This document shows positions 35,925 to 47,680 of a stretch of DNA of 64,000 bases, piece after piece. The position numbers and the translations under genes were made by a program. Each line of letters starts with the position of its first letter. Positions within the stretch are counted from its first letter, which is position 1. Below the pieces are notes generated by a model. The model worked only from the letters and a program-made list of their open reading frames with translations, had not been told where the DNA came from and did no database searches. Origin of the DNA: Ipomoea triloba (taxonomy: Eukaryota; Streptophyta; Magnoliopsida; Solanales; Convolvulaceae); the NCBI RefSeq assembly GCF_003576645.1, contig NC_044924.1, forward strand, positions 24,400,274 to 24,464,273, given 5' to 3'.

Positions 35925-38900
35925 GCAGGTTGGATAATCGGTTGTTGTACGGAGAATTGTCGTATGACTGAGAATCTTTAAAACATGAGCATGGTATTTT
36001 GATTTCTAAACTAACTGACGAACAGTTGGACATTTACCAAAAATGTACTTGGAGATGTTCAGTCAAATAATGGAGGTCTGGATTTGATTTTTTTTTTTTT
36101 TACATGGATATGGTGGAATATGAAAACTTTTCTATTGAGGACACTCTCAGCTTCTTTGAGGTCGGAAGGTCAAATTGTTCTCGATGTCGCGTCTAGCAGT
36201 ATAGCTTCATTATTACTACCTGGTGGGAGGACTGTTATGACACACCTAAATTTACATATGAGTCTAGGCTAATACATTAAAGCTTAAAGCATAAAGATAG
36301 GATTATATACAACTGGCTACCATCATTCAATAGATAAAGCCCAAAAAACATAGGGGATGCTATCGCCTAGCTACCCATACCAGGCTAAGTCATCAAACAA
36401 AACATCTATAATCCTAATCATAAAACATAAGGGTCACAAACCCGGTGTCTAGGCACCATACAAAATCCACAAGAAAATCTAAATAGGCATACTAGTCATT
36501 AGAGTCAATACACGCTCTACAAAACATAAACAACACTAATGGATCGAACTAGGAGCTAGATTCTAAATGAAATCTACTCTATCTAACTCCTCTAGCGCTC
36601 TTGGCACACATCAAGCAGATCTTGAAATGGGTTAAGGAAAACAAGTAGAAAACAACCCGATTAGCATAATTGCTAAGTATAAACCACTCCACCTTGTAAA
36701 ATAGTATATACGAATATAGATTGAAAAATATGAGATTTGATACACATAGGCACATTTCACTTCATTAATATCATATAAAATCATAGATATAAAACTCTAG
36801 GTAACATGCTCATTGAAGAGGTATATACATAGACATATTTGGATATAAGACAAGTAAATCATGACCACATACTTATGAATGAAATTAGAAAAGGGGTTCA
36901 ATGCTTTGAGTAACAAGAGTTTAAATGACATGAATGACTAGAACATCATGACGGCTTCATTTATACTACCAAGGTAAGAAAATTGTTTTCTCATATCATA
37001 ATACATATCTGTCATACTCGTCATCAAGAGTAAGCTACGGCTCATAATCACAACATAAGTAAACTTTCTCAAAAACTTCACATGGGATCAATAATCTCAT
37101 CATAGGAAAATAGTCATTTCTTTATAGTAATATGAGAGGAAACCTTTCATTAATACTATCATCAATCTTATATGTGAAGGGAGGTGAGCTCATCACCATG
37201 TGTGTATGACCTCAACGAGGATCGAGTCTCGAAGAACTACTCCCTTATAACTCAACATAACTCATCAATCACATGTGGAATCAGGACCGCTACATTAAGT
37301 GTGCACACCCCCTAATTGGGATTCTAAGCCCAGTGAGTAATAACTCAAGCCCTAATGTAAACTCATGATTTTTCTACCAGGCCACTTCTATACATAATCC
37401 AGGATTTTTCTATCAGATTTCATCTCATCATTTTTGTCGAAAAGACTGTAGTCCAGTCAGGTCCTCCAAAAATATAGTTTCTCTTAGATCCCCTTTTATA
37501 AAATATTGGTAGTATAATCTTTAAAACATTTCTTCATAATAGATCCAAAAATAGAAAATCAAAGACATATATGACTTTAAATGCTCATATAATTAAGCTA
37601 GAATATAGATATAGATTTTAAAAGAGTTATAATGCAGAAACATATTTATAATATACATGTACTCATTGTCATAAACTTTCAAGATAAGAAAATAGCCTTT
37701 TATGAAGCATAAGTTGGTTGGTAAACATAGACATATGCATGAGGTTGCAAATAAATGCATAAAAAATAATCGCATAAATGATTATACTCATCATACTTCC
37801 AACATGATATTTTGATATCAAAGATAGAATGTTTATCATTCACTTTCCTTCTCAAAATTCTCATACTTCAACTCATAGTCCTATTTTCAAATAGGAGTAT
37901 CATAAATCACTTCATAATCTCATTCTCTCAATAAATAGGAATTTTATGCTTATGCAAGTAACTTATCTCATAATTTCCTATCAACTAGGAACATCATACT
38001 TGATCACATAATTGACTTCATAATTCCATTTCAAGTAGGAATATCATGCTCATTCATATAGTTCATTTCATAACTTCATTTCAAATGAGAATATCAAGCT
38101 TAATCACATAGCTTACTCATAATATCATTTCACATGGAAATGTCATGCTTAATCACATAGCTAATACATATTAACATTTCAAATAGGAATATCATGCTTG
38201 ATCAATAACTTATCTCATTTCAAGCAACCAACAAGATCAAACACCCGGACCTCCACTCTTCAACCGGGACCATGAACGCATAGTGACCGGACCCAATAGG
38301 CATGGGGGAAATCCCCAAACCAGCTGAGCCCAGCATACCCCGCGAGGTCACCAACAAGGCGTCCAAGCCCGCTGCTATGACCCCGCGGGGTAGTGGCTGT
38401 TAAGTGGCAGGGCTTAAAGCCCTGCCATTCGTGACCTGCCACTACTGCAGGGCCTTGCTGCCTATGGGTGACCCTGCGAGTCCTGGCAGAGAGGGGCAGA
38501 AACCCCCTCTCGCCATTTTCTTCAACCTGCAACTTACAAAAACCTCATTTCCAGACCTTTGCATATCCTCAACACCTCAACAATGACATTATCACATTTA
38601 AACATCAACAATATATCATCATACACATCAAACAAAGCATAAAACATCAATAAAGCTCATCACCAGAGCACCACCATAGTATATTCACATTTCACACATC
38701 ATTCATAAAAAATAATAGGTTTTAGTTGTTCATGAGTTATACCTCAAGCTCTCTAGCTTGAATCCCTTCTCCTTCCTTACTCTTGGCCTCTAGCTTCTCC
38801 TCCTAACCATATTAATGGTTCATTCATAGACAACAAACATACACAAGGAACAATGAGCATTCATGGAGGAAAGATTAATGGAAGAAGAAGAAGATAAAAT

Positions 38901-40555
38901 GCTAAGGGGGGAGGGGGTGAAGGAAGGAATGATCAAGGAACCATACTATTACTTGGAGGACTTGATGGTTTTCTTCTACAGAAATGAAGAGGCAATGGAG
39001 GGATTGGGAATGGATAGTAACATTTTATAGGTTCAAAACCCTAGGCATAGTGGTTTCACGGCTAATGAAGGGCATTCTTGTCATTTTGAAATGTTTAAAT
39101 TCTCCATGGATGATCTTAGGTTAAAAATGATATAAGGTTGGAGTAAAATATGATAAGATTGATATAGGAATATCACTGATTCGTTTTGAAATGTTTGGTT
39201 AAAAATCAAACTTATCAAGTTCACATGTTCCTCTCAGATAGACTTTTAGAATAAAATTCTTGGTAAATAGATTTACCCTTTAAATAAGATTTTTGAAATC
39301 AAACGAGATATCTCTTTGCACTGAGTCACCCGAAATAAGGATTTAAAGTATTAAATTTTCAACACCCATTTGACAAAATGATTATAGAAGTGAAATCATT
39401 TTCATGGCTTTATTTAGAAACTTGATAATTTGGATGTTTGGGTGAAAAATTATTTTTGGGGTCTCACAACTGCACACTTCTGTTACTGAAGACTCAACTT
39501 GGAGCATTAAGAAAGGTAGCCCGCTTGCTGAATTGATAGTTCAATGCAAGTTGATTATTTGGGACGAAGCCCATATGATGCACAAGCATTGCTTTGAGGC
39601 ATTGGATAGGAAAATGAGAGACTTGATGTGTTTTTCCAACCCCCACAGTTCTAAGATGACATTTGGTGGAAAAAACAGTTGTTTTTGGGGATGACTTTAG
39701 ACAAATACTACCCATTATTCCAAAATGAACTAGACAAGATATAGTACATGTAAGTATAACTTCTTCTTACATGTGGAAAAATTGTCAAGGACTTTGATTA
39801 ACAAAGAATTTACGTTTGAGAAGTATTACCTTAGAAGAAGAAATTGAAAAGCTTGAGACTTTTACAAAGTGGATTGCTAATTTAGGTTATGGAAAGCTTG
39901 GTTCCAACAATGACGGGGAGTGTAATATCCGTATTCCATCTTAGTTTTTATTAGAAACAAAAGGTGATCCTATTCAAGAGATTGTCGATAGCACATTTCC
40001 TTCATACCGTAGTGGTAAAATGGATCCTAAATATCTGGAGGCTCGAGCCATCTTGGCTCCGACATTAGATGTTATCGACTATGTGAATGAATACATGAAT
40101 GGTATGACTGATGCATCGTCTAAGACGTACTTGAGTTGTGATTCTATGTGCAAGTCGAATACTAATGCTGACATGTTATATGAAGTTCACACTCTTGAAT
40201 TCTTAAATAGTTTGATGTGTTCATGTATACCAAACCATTCATTAATATTGAAGGTTGGCTCTCCAGATATGCTTTTGAGGAACATAGACCACTCATTGGG
40301 TCTTTGTAATGAAACACGATTGATTATCTCAAAACTAGGAAATCATGTCCTTGAAGCGCATATTATGAATGGAAACAATGCAGGTAGCAATGTGTTGATC
40401 CCACGGATGACATTGATTCCATTATACTCAAGGCTTCCATTAAAATTTCAAAAGAAGCAATTTCCTGTTATGTTGTCATATGCCATGACAATAAATAAAA
40501 GTCAAGGACAAAATTTAGCTTATGTTGGTTTGTTATTAAACAAACTTGTTTTTAA
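35925..40555 (+). pseudogene. Helitron PIF1-like helicase, split by a solo LTR
   Basis: Two halves, 35925-36235 and 39469-40555, join exactly across the LTR. The first reads NRLLYGELSYD, then GYGG(I)(stop)KTFL at 36107-36136, where the Walker A glycine codon became TGA, then IASLLLPGGRT. The second continues AHF, then PLAELIVQCKLIIWDEAP (Walker B DEA) at about 39510-39575 and LDRKMRDLM. Open parts follow: ILAPTLDVIDYVNEYM at 40050 and AMTINKSQGQNLAYVGL at 40480-40530 (C-terminal helicase motifs). Several stops and shifts are present. PIF1-type helicases drive rolling-circle transposition of Helitrons; no Rep domain or Helitron ends were found for this copy. It stops at the copia LTR that begins at 40557. 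Confidence 0.88.
36236..39468. mobile_element. 3.2-kb solo-LTR-like element in the helicase
   Basis: The element starts TATGACACACC (TG of the usual TGTGACAC-type start altered) and ends GGGGTCTCACA. The flanks are ACTGT (36231-36235) and ACTGC (39469-39473), a 5-bp duplication with one change. Removing it restores PGGRT-AH of the helicase. It shares the motif GTGTGCACACCCCC and the general plan with the element at 13526-16312; both look like gypsy (Tekay/Del-type) solo LTRs. A perfect 21-bp palindrome around GGGCTTAAAGCCC lies at 38406-38426. There is no coding content. Confidence 0.7.
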
Positions 40556-40556
40556 C

Positions 40557-43500
40557 TGTTATAGAATATTTCTCATATATGGAATCCTGCATATTATGGA
40601 ATCTTGCATATTAGCAATCTTAGAGCCTAGGGTTTTAAGTGGGAGGTATATGGAAACTTGTTTCCATACCATATGCCTTCTAGCTTGTATTTATAGGATG
40701 GTGTATCCTCCTCTAAGATGTGTGAGACAGAGAGCTGCCACAGAGCAAGGTATTTCCCTTAAAACATTTGAACATGGTAACAGAGCCTTTATAAAGGATT
40801 TTTTTTCGTTCCGCTGTCATCACCACCCATCTAGGTAGGCTTGCCGGTGTCCGGCGACCCTTGCTGCAAAGTTCGACGACGATCTGCCAAGCGCGTGAGG
40901 CTTGCGCGCCTCCGTCAACCGTCGCTACCTCCATCACGCGTCGGCGCGTGCGGCGTCTCTGGCGACCGGAGAGTTTCCCTGTCGAGTCCTCCAAGGTCGC
41001 CCGAGTCCAGTGGTCTCGGATCTGGACTTGGTTTGGACCAGTGCCGCTTCGATTGCTGCGATTCTGCAATCAAGTTCTCTCGTACGCCTTCAGGCTCTCT
41101 TTTTTGTGCATTTTTCTGATCTGGTTGTGATTTGTTTTTGGTGGAAATGGCTGAGAATAAGTCAGTTGTTGTAACTAATGTGGTTCCTATGACTTCCAAA
41201 GTCACTAACTGTAAGTTTAATGATTCTAATTACTTAGAATGGACTCAAGTCATTAAGCTTTATCTCACTAGTTTGGATAAGAAAGACCACCTAACTAACA
41301 CTTTATCTGAACAAGATGCTACTTGGGTGCGGGATGATGCACGCCTGTTCCTGCAAATCCGTAATTCTATAGATGAGGGTATTGTTGGGTTCATTAGTCA
41401 TTGTACCTCTGTTAAAGAATTGATGGATTATTTGGAATACTTGTACTCTGGGAAAGGGAATATCACTCGCATTTATGATGATTGTAAGTCTTTTTACCGT
41501 GCTGACAAACGCAATTTGTCTCTCACTACATATTTTATGGAATTTAAGAGAATATATGAGGCCCTTAATAAGCTTATGCATTTCACTGCCGACATTAAAG
41601 AGCATCAGAAGCAACGTGAACAATTGGCTGTTATGAGTTTTTTGGCAGGTCTCCCTTATGAGTTTGACAGAGCTAGGTTAACAATTCTTAGTAACTCTGA
41701 AATCCCTACTCTAGCTAATGTCTTCCCACGTCTGATTTGTTCTGAGCAATCGCAACCAAGTATGCCTGAGGTTCCCATCCCACCAAGCAGTGCTCTCGTA
41801 GGTCGTCATCCTCACGGTGGGAACAGTGGAAATTCCCAGGGACACACTTCCGGGCATCCTCACAGTGGGAACAGTGGAAATTCCCAAGGTCGCACTTCCG
41901 GCGGTATTGTGTGTCACTATTGCCAAAAGCCTGGGCATATGAAGAAGGACTGTAGGAAGTTGTTGAGGGATCGAAAAAATTTGTTTGCCAATGTTGCATC
42001 CACACCTGAGGCATCTTCCAAGACGATCATGGTCTGTACTGATGAGTTTGCCAAGTTTTCTCAGTACCAAGACTTTTTGAAACGTTCATCATCTTCGATC
42101 ATTGCTATTGCTGACTTAGGTAACACGACCACATGTCTTCTCTCATTCTCATCCAAATGGGTTATAGACTCGGGTGTCACAAATCATATGACAAGTAACT
42201 CTAGTTTATTTTCCACAATTTCTTCCCATCCACATAGTACCCATGTTACCTTAGCGGATGGGTCCAGCTCCCATGTTCTTGGGTCTGGTACCATTACGCC
42301 AATCGCCACGCTTCCTTTAACATCTGTCTTGCACCTACCTAATTTCTCGTTCAATTTGATTTCGGTCAACCAACTTACTCGTGCTTTAAACTGTTCTACT
42401 ACGTTCTTCCCTGATCATTGTCTGTTTCAAGATCTTATGACGAAGAGGGTTATTGGTAAGGGGCGCGAGTTTGGGGGCCTCTACATTCTTAACACCACGA
42501 GGTTGGAGTCTGTTGCTTGTTCCAGTGTTGTCACTCCGGTAGAAGCTCATTGTCGTTTGGGGCATCCTTCCCTTCCGTTATTGAAGAAATTGTGTCCGCA
42601 ATTTCAAAGTTTGTCTTTTTACATTGTGAGTCGTGTGAGTTTTCTAAGCACCATCGTGTGCATTTGAGTCCTAGAGTTTACAAATGTGTGTCTGCTCCAT
42701 TTGAGTAAGTACATTATGATGTTTGGGGTCCATGTTCTGTGACATCTAAACTTGGTTATAAGTATTTTGTTACATTTTTTGATGATTTCTCTCGATTGAC
42801 ATGGTTATATTTAATGTATTCTCGTTCTAAACTATTCGATGTGTTTCGTGGGTTTTGTGCGGAAATTGAAACTCAATTTGATATTCTTGTCAAAATTTTA
42901 TGTAGTTACAATGCTGAAGAATATTTCTCGTACCCCTTTGCCTCTTATATGTGTAACATAGGTATGGTACATCAGTCCTCTTGTGTTGACACACCTTCTC
43001 AAAATGGGGTGGCTGAGCGCAAGAATCGGCATTTACTTGAAACTGCAAGGGCCTTGATGTTCCAAAGGGGGGGGGGGGGTTTCTAAGCAGTTTTGGCCTG
43101 ATGTTGTTTCCACAACCTGTTTTCTGATCAATCGCATGCCCTCTGTGGTTTTGGATGGGAAAACACCTTACCATATTCTGTATCCATCAAAACCTTTATT
43201 TCATATTGACCCACGTATATTTGGTTGCGTATGCTTTGTTCGAGATGTCCGTCCCAGTATCACCAAGCTAGATCCAAAGTCTCTTAAGTGTGTATTTCTT
43301 GGTTATTCTCGTGTGCAAAAGGGGTACATGTGTTACTCTCTTGATCTTGGTAGGTACCTTGTTTCTATTGATGTCATCTTTCATGAGGATTTTCCTTTCT
43401 TTCCTTCTTCTCCAGATGCTATTCGTAAGGGGGAGAAGGAGGGGGATGACATCTTGATATATAGAGCCACGTCTTCTATTCCTATCTCTCTTCCTACTCC

Positions 43501-43823
43501 TCTTGTCTTACAGGTCTATTCCCGTCGCCCTCGGTCTGATGCACCCACTCCTGCTTTGCCTCATGCTTCTCTTCCTGACTCGGCACCAACTCAAAGCCCT
43601 GAAACCACCTCTGTGTCATTTGATCCGTTCTTGGATGATGACCGTCTGATTGCTCTCCGGAAAGGTAAACGCAGTTGTGCTTATCCTATATCCTCTTTTG
43701 CGTCATATGATCGAATGTCATCTGCCTTCTGTTCTTTCATTGTTTCCCTTGATTCTATCTCAATTCCTAAAATTGTTAACGAAGCCTTGTCCCATCCGGG
43801 GTGGCGAACTGCCATGATTTAAG
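40557..43823 (+). mobile_element. Ty1/copia element, 5' part only
   Basis: The 5' LTR is 40557-40774 (TGTTATAG...GAACA), immediately followed by primer-site-like TGGTAACAGAGCC. A leader (with a GC-rich part near 40830-41040) precedes the gag-pol start at 41147. Coding homology stops at LSHPGWRTAMI (about 43820), which in copia elements lies just before the RT; RT, RNase H and the 3' LTR are missing and a tandem repeat array begins. The element entered the Helitron helicase pseudogene. Confidence 0.88.
41147..43822 (+). pseudogene. Copia gag-protease-integrase, frameshifted
   Basis: Gag begins MAENKSVVV (the ATG at 41147 fits the leader; the upstream in-frame start adds only five residues). 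The zinc knuckle CHYCQKPGHMKKDC is at 41912-41953. Protease has WVIDSGVTNHMTS at 42158; families usually have DSGA or DSGC, so the residue after the catalytic DSG is valine. GAG-preintegrase (HCRLGHPSLPLL) is near 42550. A frameshift lies near 42600-42610. The integrase core continues at 42730-43080 (FFDDFSRLTWLY, PSQNGVAERKN); a second shift is in the G11 run at 43068-43080. The integrase C-terminal part runs 43100-43822 (KCVFLGYS). Gag packages RNA, protease cuts the polyprotein and integrase inserts cDNA; no functional polyprotein can be made here. Confidence 0.9.
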
Positions 43824-43833
43824 TTAAGTGGGA

Positions 43834-45350
43834 ATGAAATTGTAATTCCCTCCAACCAATCACCCTATAATTATATAGGAATGTTTTGGGTATAAAGTTA
43901 AAATTGAGGATTTTGTTTTTATTAATAGTATAGATTACGTTGCAAGAAATATATGTATTGTATTATTACGATTAGTAATTTAAATCTAGAATTGTATTAC
44001 AAATAGGAAAGTAGGTAAGAATATATTTTATTCGGAATTGTATTACCAAATTTTAATGTACAATTGTAGTACGAATAAGAACTGTATTACCATATTTTAC
44101 AATATTACGCAAACCTTAATAGTATAAGAGTGTTTTAGGCGGGAATGTAAAATTGAAGATTTTGTTTTTATTAATAGTATAGATTACATTGCAGAAAATA
44201 TATGTACTATATTATTCCGATTAGTAATTTTAATCTAAAATTTCTTTACAAATAAGAAAGTAGGAAAGAATAAATATTTTATTAGGAATTGTATTCTCGT
44301 ACTTTAATTACAATTGTAATACAAATAAGAATTATTTACAATATTTTACAATATTACGCAAGCCTTAATAGTATAAGAGTGTTTTGGGCGGGAAGTTAAA
44401 ATTAAAGATTTTTTTTTATTAATAATATAGATATAGATATAGATATAGATATAGATTACGTTGTAGGAAAATATATGTAATGTGTTATTAGGATTATTAA
44501 TTTTAATCTATAATTGTATTGCGGATATGAAAGTAGAAAATAACATATTTTATTAGGAATTTATTAACATATTTTAATGTACAATTGTAGTACGAATAGG
44601 AATTGTATTACCATATTTTACAATATTACGCAAACCTTAATAGTATAGAACTGTTTTGAGCGGGAAGTTAAAATTGAGTATTTTATTTTTATTAATAGTA
44701 TAGATTACGTTGTAGAGAAATATATGTACTGTATTATTACGATTAGTAATTTCAATCTAGAATTGTTTTATGAATTGAAACGTAGGGAAGATCATATTTT
44801 ATTAGAAATTTCTTACCATATTTAAATGTACAATTGTAGTACGAATATGAATTGTATTACTATATTTTACAATATTACGCAAACCTTAATAATATAGGAG
44901 TGTGTTGGCGGGATGTTAAAATTAAAGATTTTTTTTTATTAATAATATAGATAGATTACGTTGCAGGGAAATATATATACTGTATTATTACGATTAGTAA
45001 TTTTAATATAGAATTGTATTACAAATAGGAACGTAGGAAAGAACATATTATTTAGGAATTTATTACCATATTTTAATGTACAATTGTAGTACGAATATGA
45101 ATTGTATTACCATATTTTACAATATTACGCAAACTACTAATAGTATAGGAGTGTTTTGGACAGGAATTTAAAATTAAAGATTTTGTTTTTATTAATAGTA
45201 TAGATAGATTACGTTGCAGGGAAATATATGTACTATATTATTACAATTAGTAATTTTAATCTAGAATTGTATTACGAATAGGAACGTAGGGAAGAACATA
45301 TCTTATTAGGAATTTATTACCATATTTACACTTTTGTAGTCAAAAAATTT
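43834..45350. repeat. Tandem array A of a roughly 250-bp repeat, six units
   Basis: The landmark ATTAATAGTATAGATTACGT recurs at 43921, 44170, 44418, 44691, 44938 and 45191, giving spacings of 249, 248, 273, 247 and 253 bp. Each unit also holds GGGCGGGAAGTTAAAAT and several copies of TTACCATATTTTA with CAATTGTAGTACGAAT. One unit has an expanded GATATA stretch at 44428-44455. The array abuts the truncated copia. It ends in a short 34-bp-type repeat (TTACACTTTTGTAGTCAAAA) at 45320-45460. Confidence 0.9.
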
Positions 45351-45459
45351 ATTACCATATTTACACTTTTGTAGTCAAAATTTAATCTATATCTAATAGA
45401 GAAAGAGTATTTTAAAAAAAGAAGTATTTACAGTTTTGTAGTCAAAAAATTTATTACCA

Positions 45460-45531
45460 TATTAGAGCCAAGTTTCAATCCTGGGACCTATGGGTTATGA
45501 GCCCACCACGCTTCTGCTGTGCCACTTTGAT
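45460..45531 (-). pseudogene. Degenerate initiator tRNA-Met
   Basis: The 72-nt minus-strand sequence matches plant initiator tRNA-Met in order and length: AGTGGCACAGCAGAAGCGTG, anticodon arm GGGCTCATAACCC (anticodon CAU) and CCCAGGATTGAAACTTGG. Acceptor pairing is damaged (ATCAAAG against CTCTAAT, two mismatches) and the T-loop has ATTGAAA where the initiator has ATCGAAA. It is probably a pseudogene. Confidence 0.8.
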
Positions 45532-45583
45532 TTTCCTTCAATTTCTTTTTTCTTCTTCTTTTAACTATTATAAATTTATTTAA

Positions 45584-46172
45584 GAGTAAATATCAATTTT
45601 GGTCCCATGAGTATTAGCAAAATGACAGTTTTGGTCCACATGTTTAATTACTACCAATTTTCATCCATGACTACTGTTTTAATATCAATTTTCATCCACA
45701 ACTATTGTTTTAGTGCTAAAATTCATTACGCCGGTCACCCCTTTGTTTAAGGCATGTCGAAATCTAAAATTTGTAAGGTAATTTCATCCTTTCCAACTTA
45801 AGATCCCAATATGAGCATGGATAAAGTAATTTAAGCGCTAAGATCGGTCCCAATTTACAATTCTCCTCCTCATCCTACCTTAATTTGTGGAGAACTGCGA
45901 ACTGGGATCGATCTTAGGGCTTAAATACATTTATTCATGCTCAAATTGTGATCTTAATTTGAAAAGTGTAAAAATATCCTTAATAATTTCATATTTTGGC
46001 ATGCCTTAAACGAAGGGGTGACCAGCGTCATAAATTTTGGTAGTAAAACAATAGCCATGGATGAAAATTGGTACTAAAACAATAGTCATGGATGGAAATT
46101 TGTAGGAATTAAACATGTGGATCAAAAAGGTCATTTTGCTAATACTCGTGAGATCAAAATTGGTATTTTCTC
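45584..46172. mobile_element. MULE-type foldback MITE, 589 bp
   Basis: Long terminal inverted repeats start GAGTAAATATCAATTTTGGT and end with the matching complement ending TATTTTCTC. The inner arms also pair (GTTTTAGTG/ACTAAAACAATAG; AAGGCATG/CATGCCTT). A 9-bp duplication TTTATTTAA sits at 45575-45583 and 46173-46181, typical of Mutator-like elements. Nothing is encoded. Confidence 0.85.
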
Positions 46173-46181
46173 TTTATTTAA

Positions 46182-47325
46182 CTCACCCAAATAATATACT
46201 AATAAATACATTGTTCTAGAGTAATTGTAACTTGAATTTCATATTTCCATGGCTAATCTTAAGAAAATGGTTTGTTAAACTCTAATGCACATGATAATGT
46301 TCTATGTTGAGTTTTGCTTGTACAACAATTTAAGTTCAATTATTATTTTTTATGTAATCATATCATAATGAAATTATTTTAAAATGACATCGAATAAGGT
46401 TAAATGTTAAATTATGACAATAATATACATATTAATCCTTACAAGAGTGTACTTTAAGGAGAAACCTAACTTACATTAATTTTTTTTTCTTTTTTTCTTT
46501 GCATTTGCATGGGATGAAATTAATGCACTTGAATTAGAGTCAATTTATGCAGCAATTATATCAAAAATATTGTTGCATTCTATATCAATATTTCATTATT
46601 TTACGCATTTGCGCAATGTGCCATAAAATGACAGTTTCACTATGTGTCAACATAGTTGAAAACTCTCGGTCACATGCACAAAATAGGTGTGGAAACAGTC
46701 TAGCTACAATACATGATTGTAACGTCTCAATCTACACATTTTTTATTTTTCACAGCCCTCAAAGGGGTTTTAAAAGTTTACTAGCTAGATGCAAATTTTG
46801 TAGGGTTTGTGTAGCTCATATTTCTATAATTTGTAATTTATTTATGCTCTTTTCTTTTCCACGTATAAACAAAAAGTTGCAAACTCTTTTTTTTTTAACT
46901 TAAAATATGAGTTTAGAAAGTGAATAATAAACACATTGTTCTAGATCTCTCTCAAACCAAGACAACAAAACACCATCTTGGTGTGAAAATTTAATGCAAG
47001 TCAACAAATAACCATGGTGATTATAATGCATAATAAGCATGAATTGTTGAATTTATTTTTATAATAATTACAGTTAAATTATTTCTCTTTTTTCTCATAT
47101 TTATTTTAGTAATAATATAATTACATAACTCATATTACATATTAATTTTTTAAAGATAATTGTAGACAAATGAGTCATATATTATTCAATTAATTGAGTG
47201 ATAATTTTGCACTAATCTTATAATCAAATAAATGTACACTTTCAAATATTAGAATTGTTTATAATTTCATCTTTAATTTTATTATCTAAATATATAATAA
47301 AATATTTTACCATGAATCGCACGGA
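46182..47325. other. AT-rich stretch, no gene seen
   Basis: A frame at 46547-46903 has no recognised domain and is AT-rich. No RNA gene or element end was identified before the Helitron-like end that begins near 47326. Confidence 0.4.
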
Positions 47326-47511
47326 TAACTGGACAATTATTTGCTCGAATTCAAGCAATGATAACATCAGAAAACATAATCGATCCAACACAATTCATCA
47401 ATTGCACTATATAATATTTGTTGTTATAATTTATATAATTGTTATCGATCCAAATATTCTTAAAATATTATAACAAATCCATTCCGTGCAACGCATAGGT
47501 GAAAAAACTAG
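47326..47511 (+). mobile_element. Helitron-like 3' end (plus orientation)
   Basis: The end reads CCGTGCAACGCATAGG, a decayed version of the usual Helitron 3' hairpin, then GTGAAAAAACTAG followed by T. CTRR at the end with insertion before T is the Helitron rule. The preceding 185 bp is an inverted copy of 47681-47866. The start of this element is not identified. Confidence 0.65.
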
Positions 47512-47680
47512 TATCATTAATTTTATTTCTTACCACAAAGAAGAAAATAGTTACGGAAATAATAGAAAAAGATAAAAAAAAAAATTTAAAATGACATGAG
47601 TTGCATTTTGTGTACATTAATTTAACTATTACGATAATAATATAAAAATAAAATGTCCATCGTTGTTTTTGTTATTATTA

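Noticed and set aside
36084..36272. Independent small gene of 62 codons
   Set aside because: It is the helicase remnant around the decayed Walker A motif, ending in the LTR.
40713..41205. Several overlapping frames in a GC-rich stretch
   Set aside because: They overlap the copia leader and early gag on other frames; the zinc-knuckle gag frame explains the region.
47255..47473. Short AT-rich frame as a gene
   Set aside because: It overlaps the Helitron-like 3' end and has no domain.
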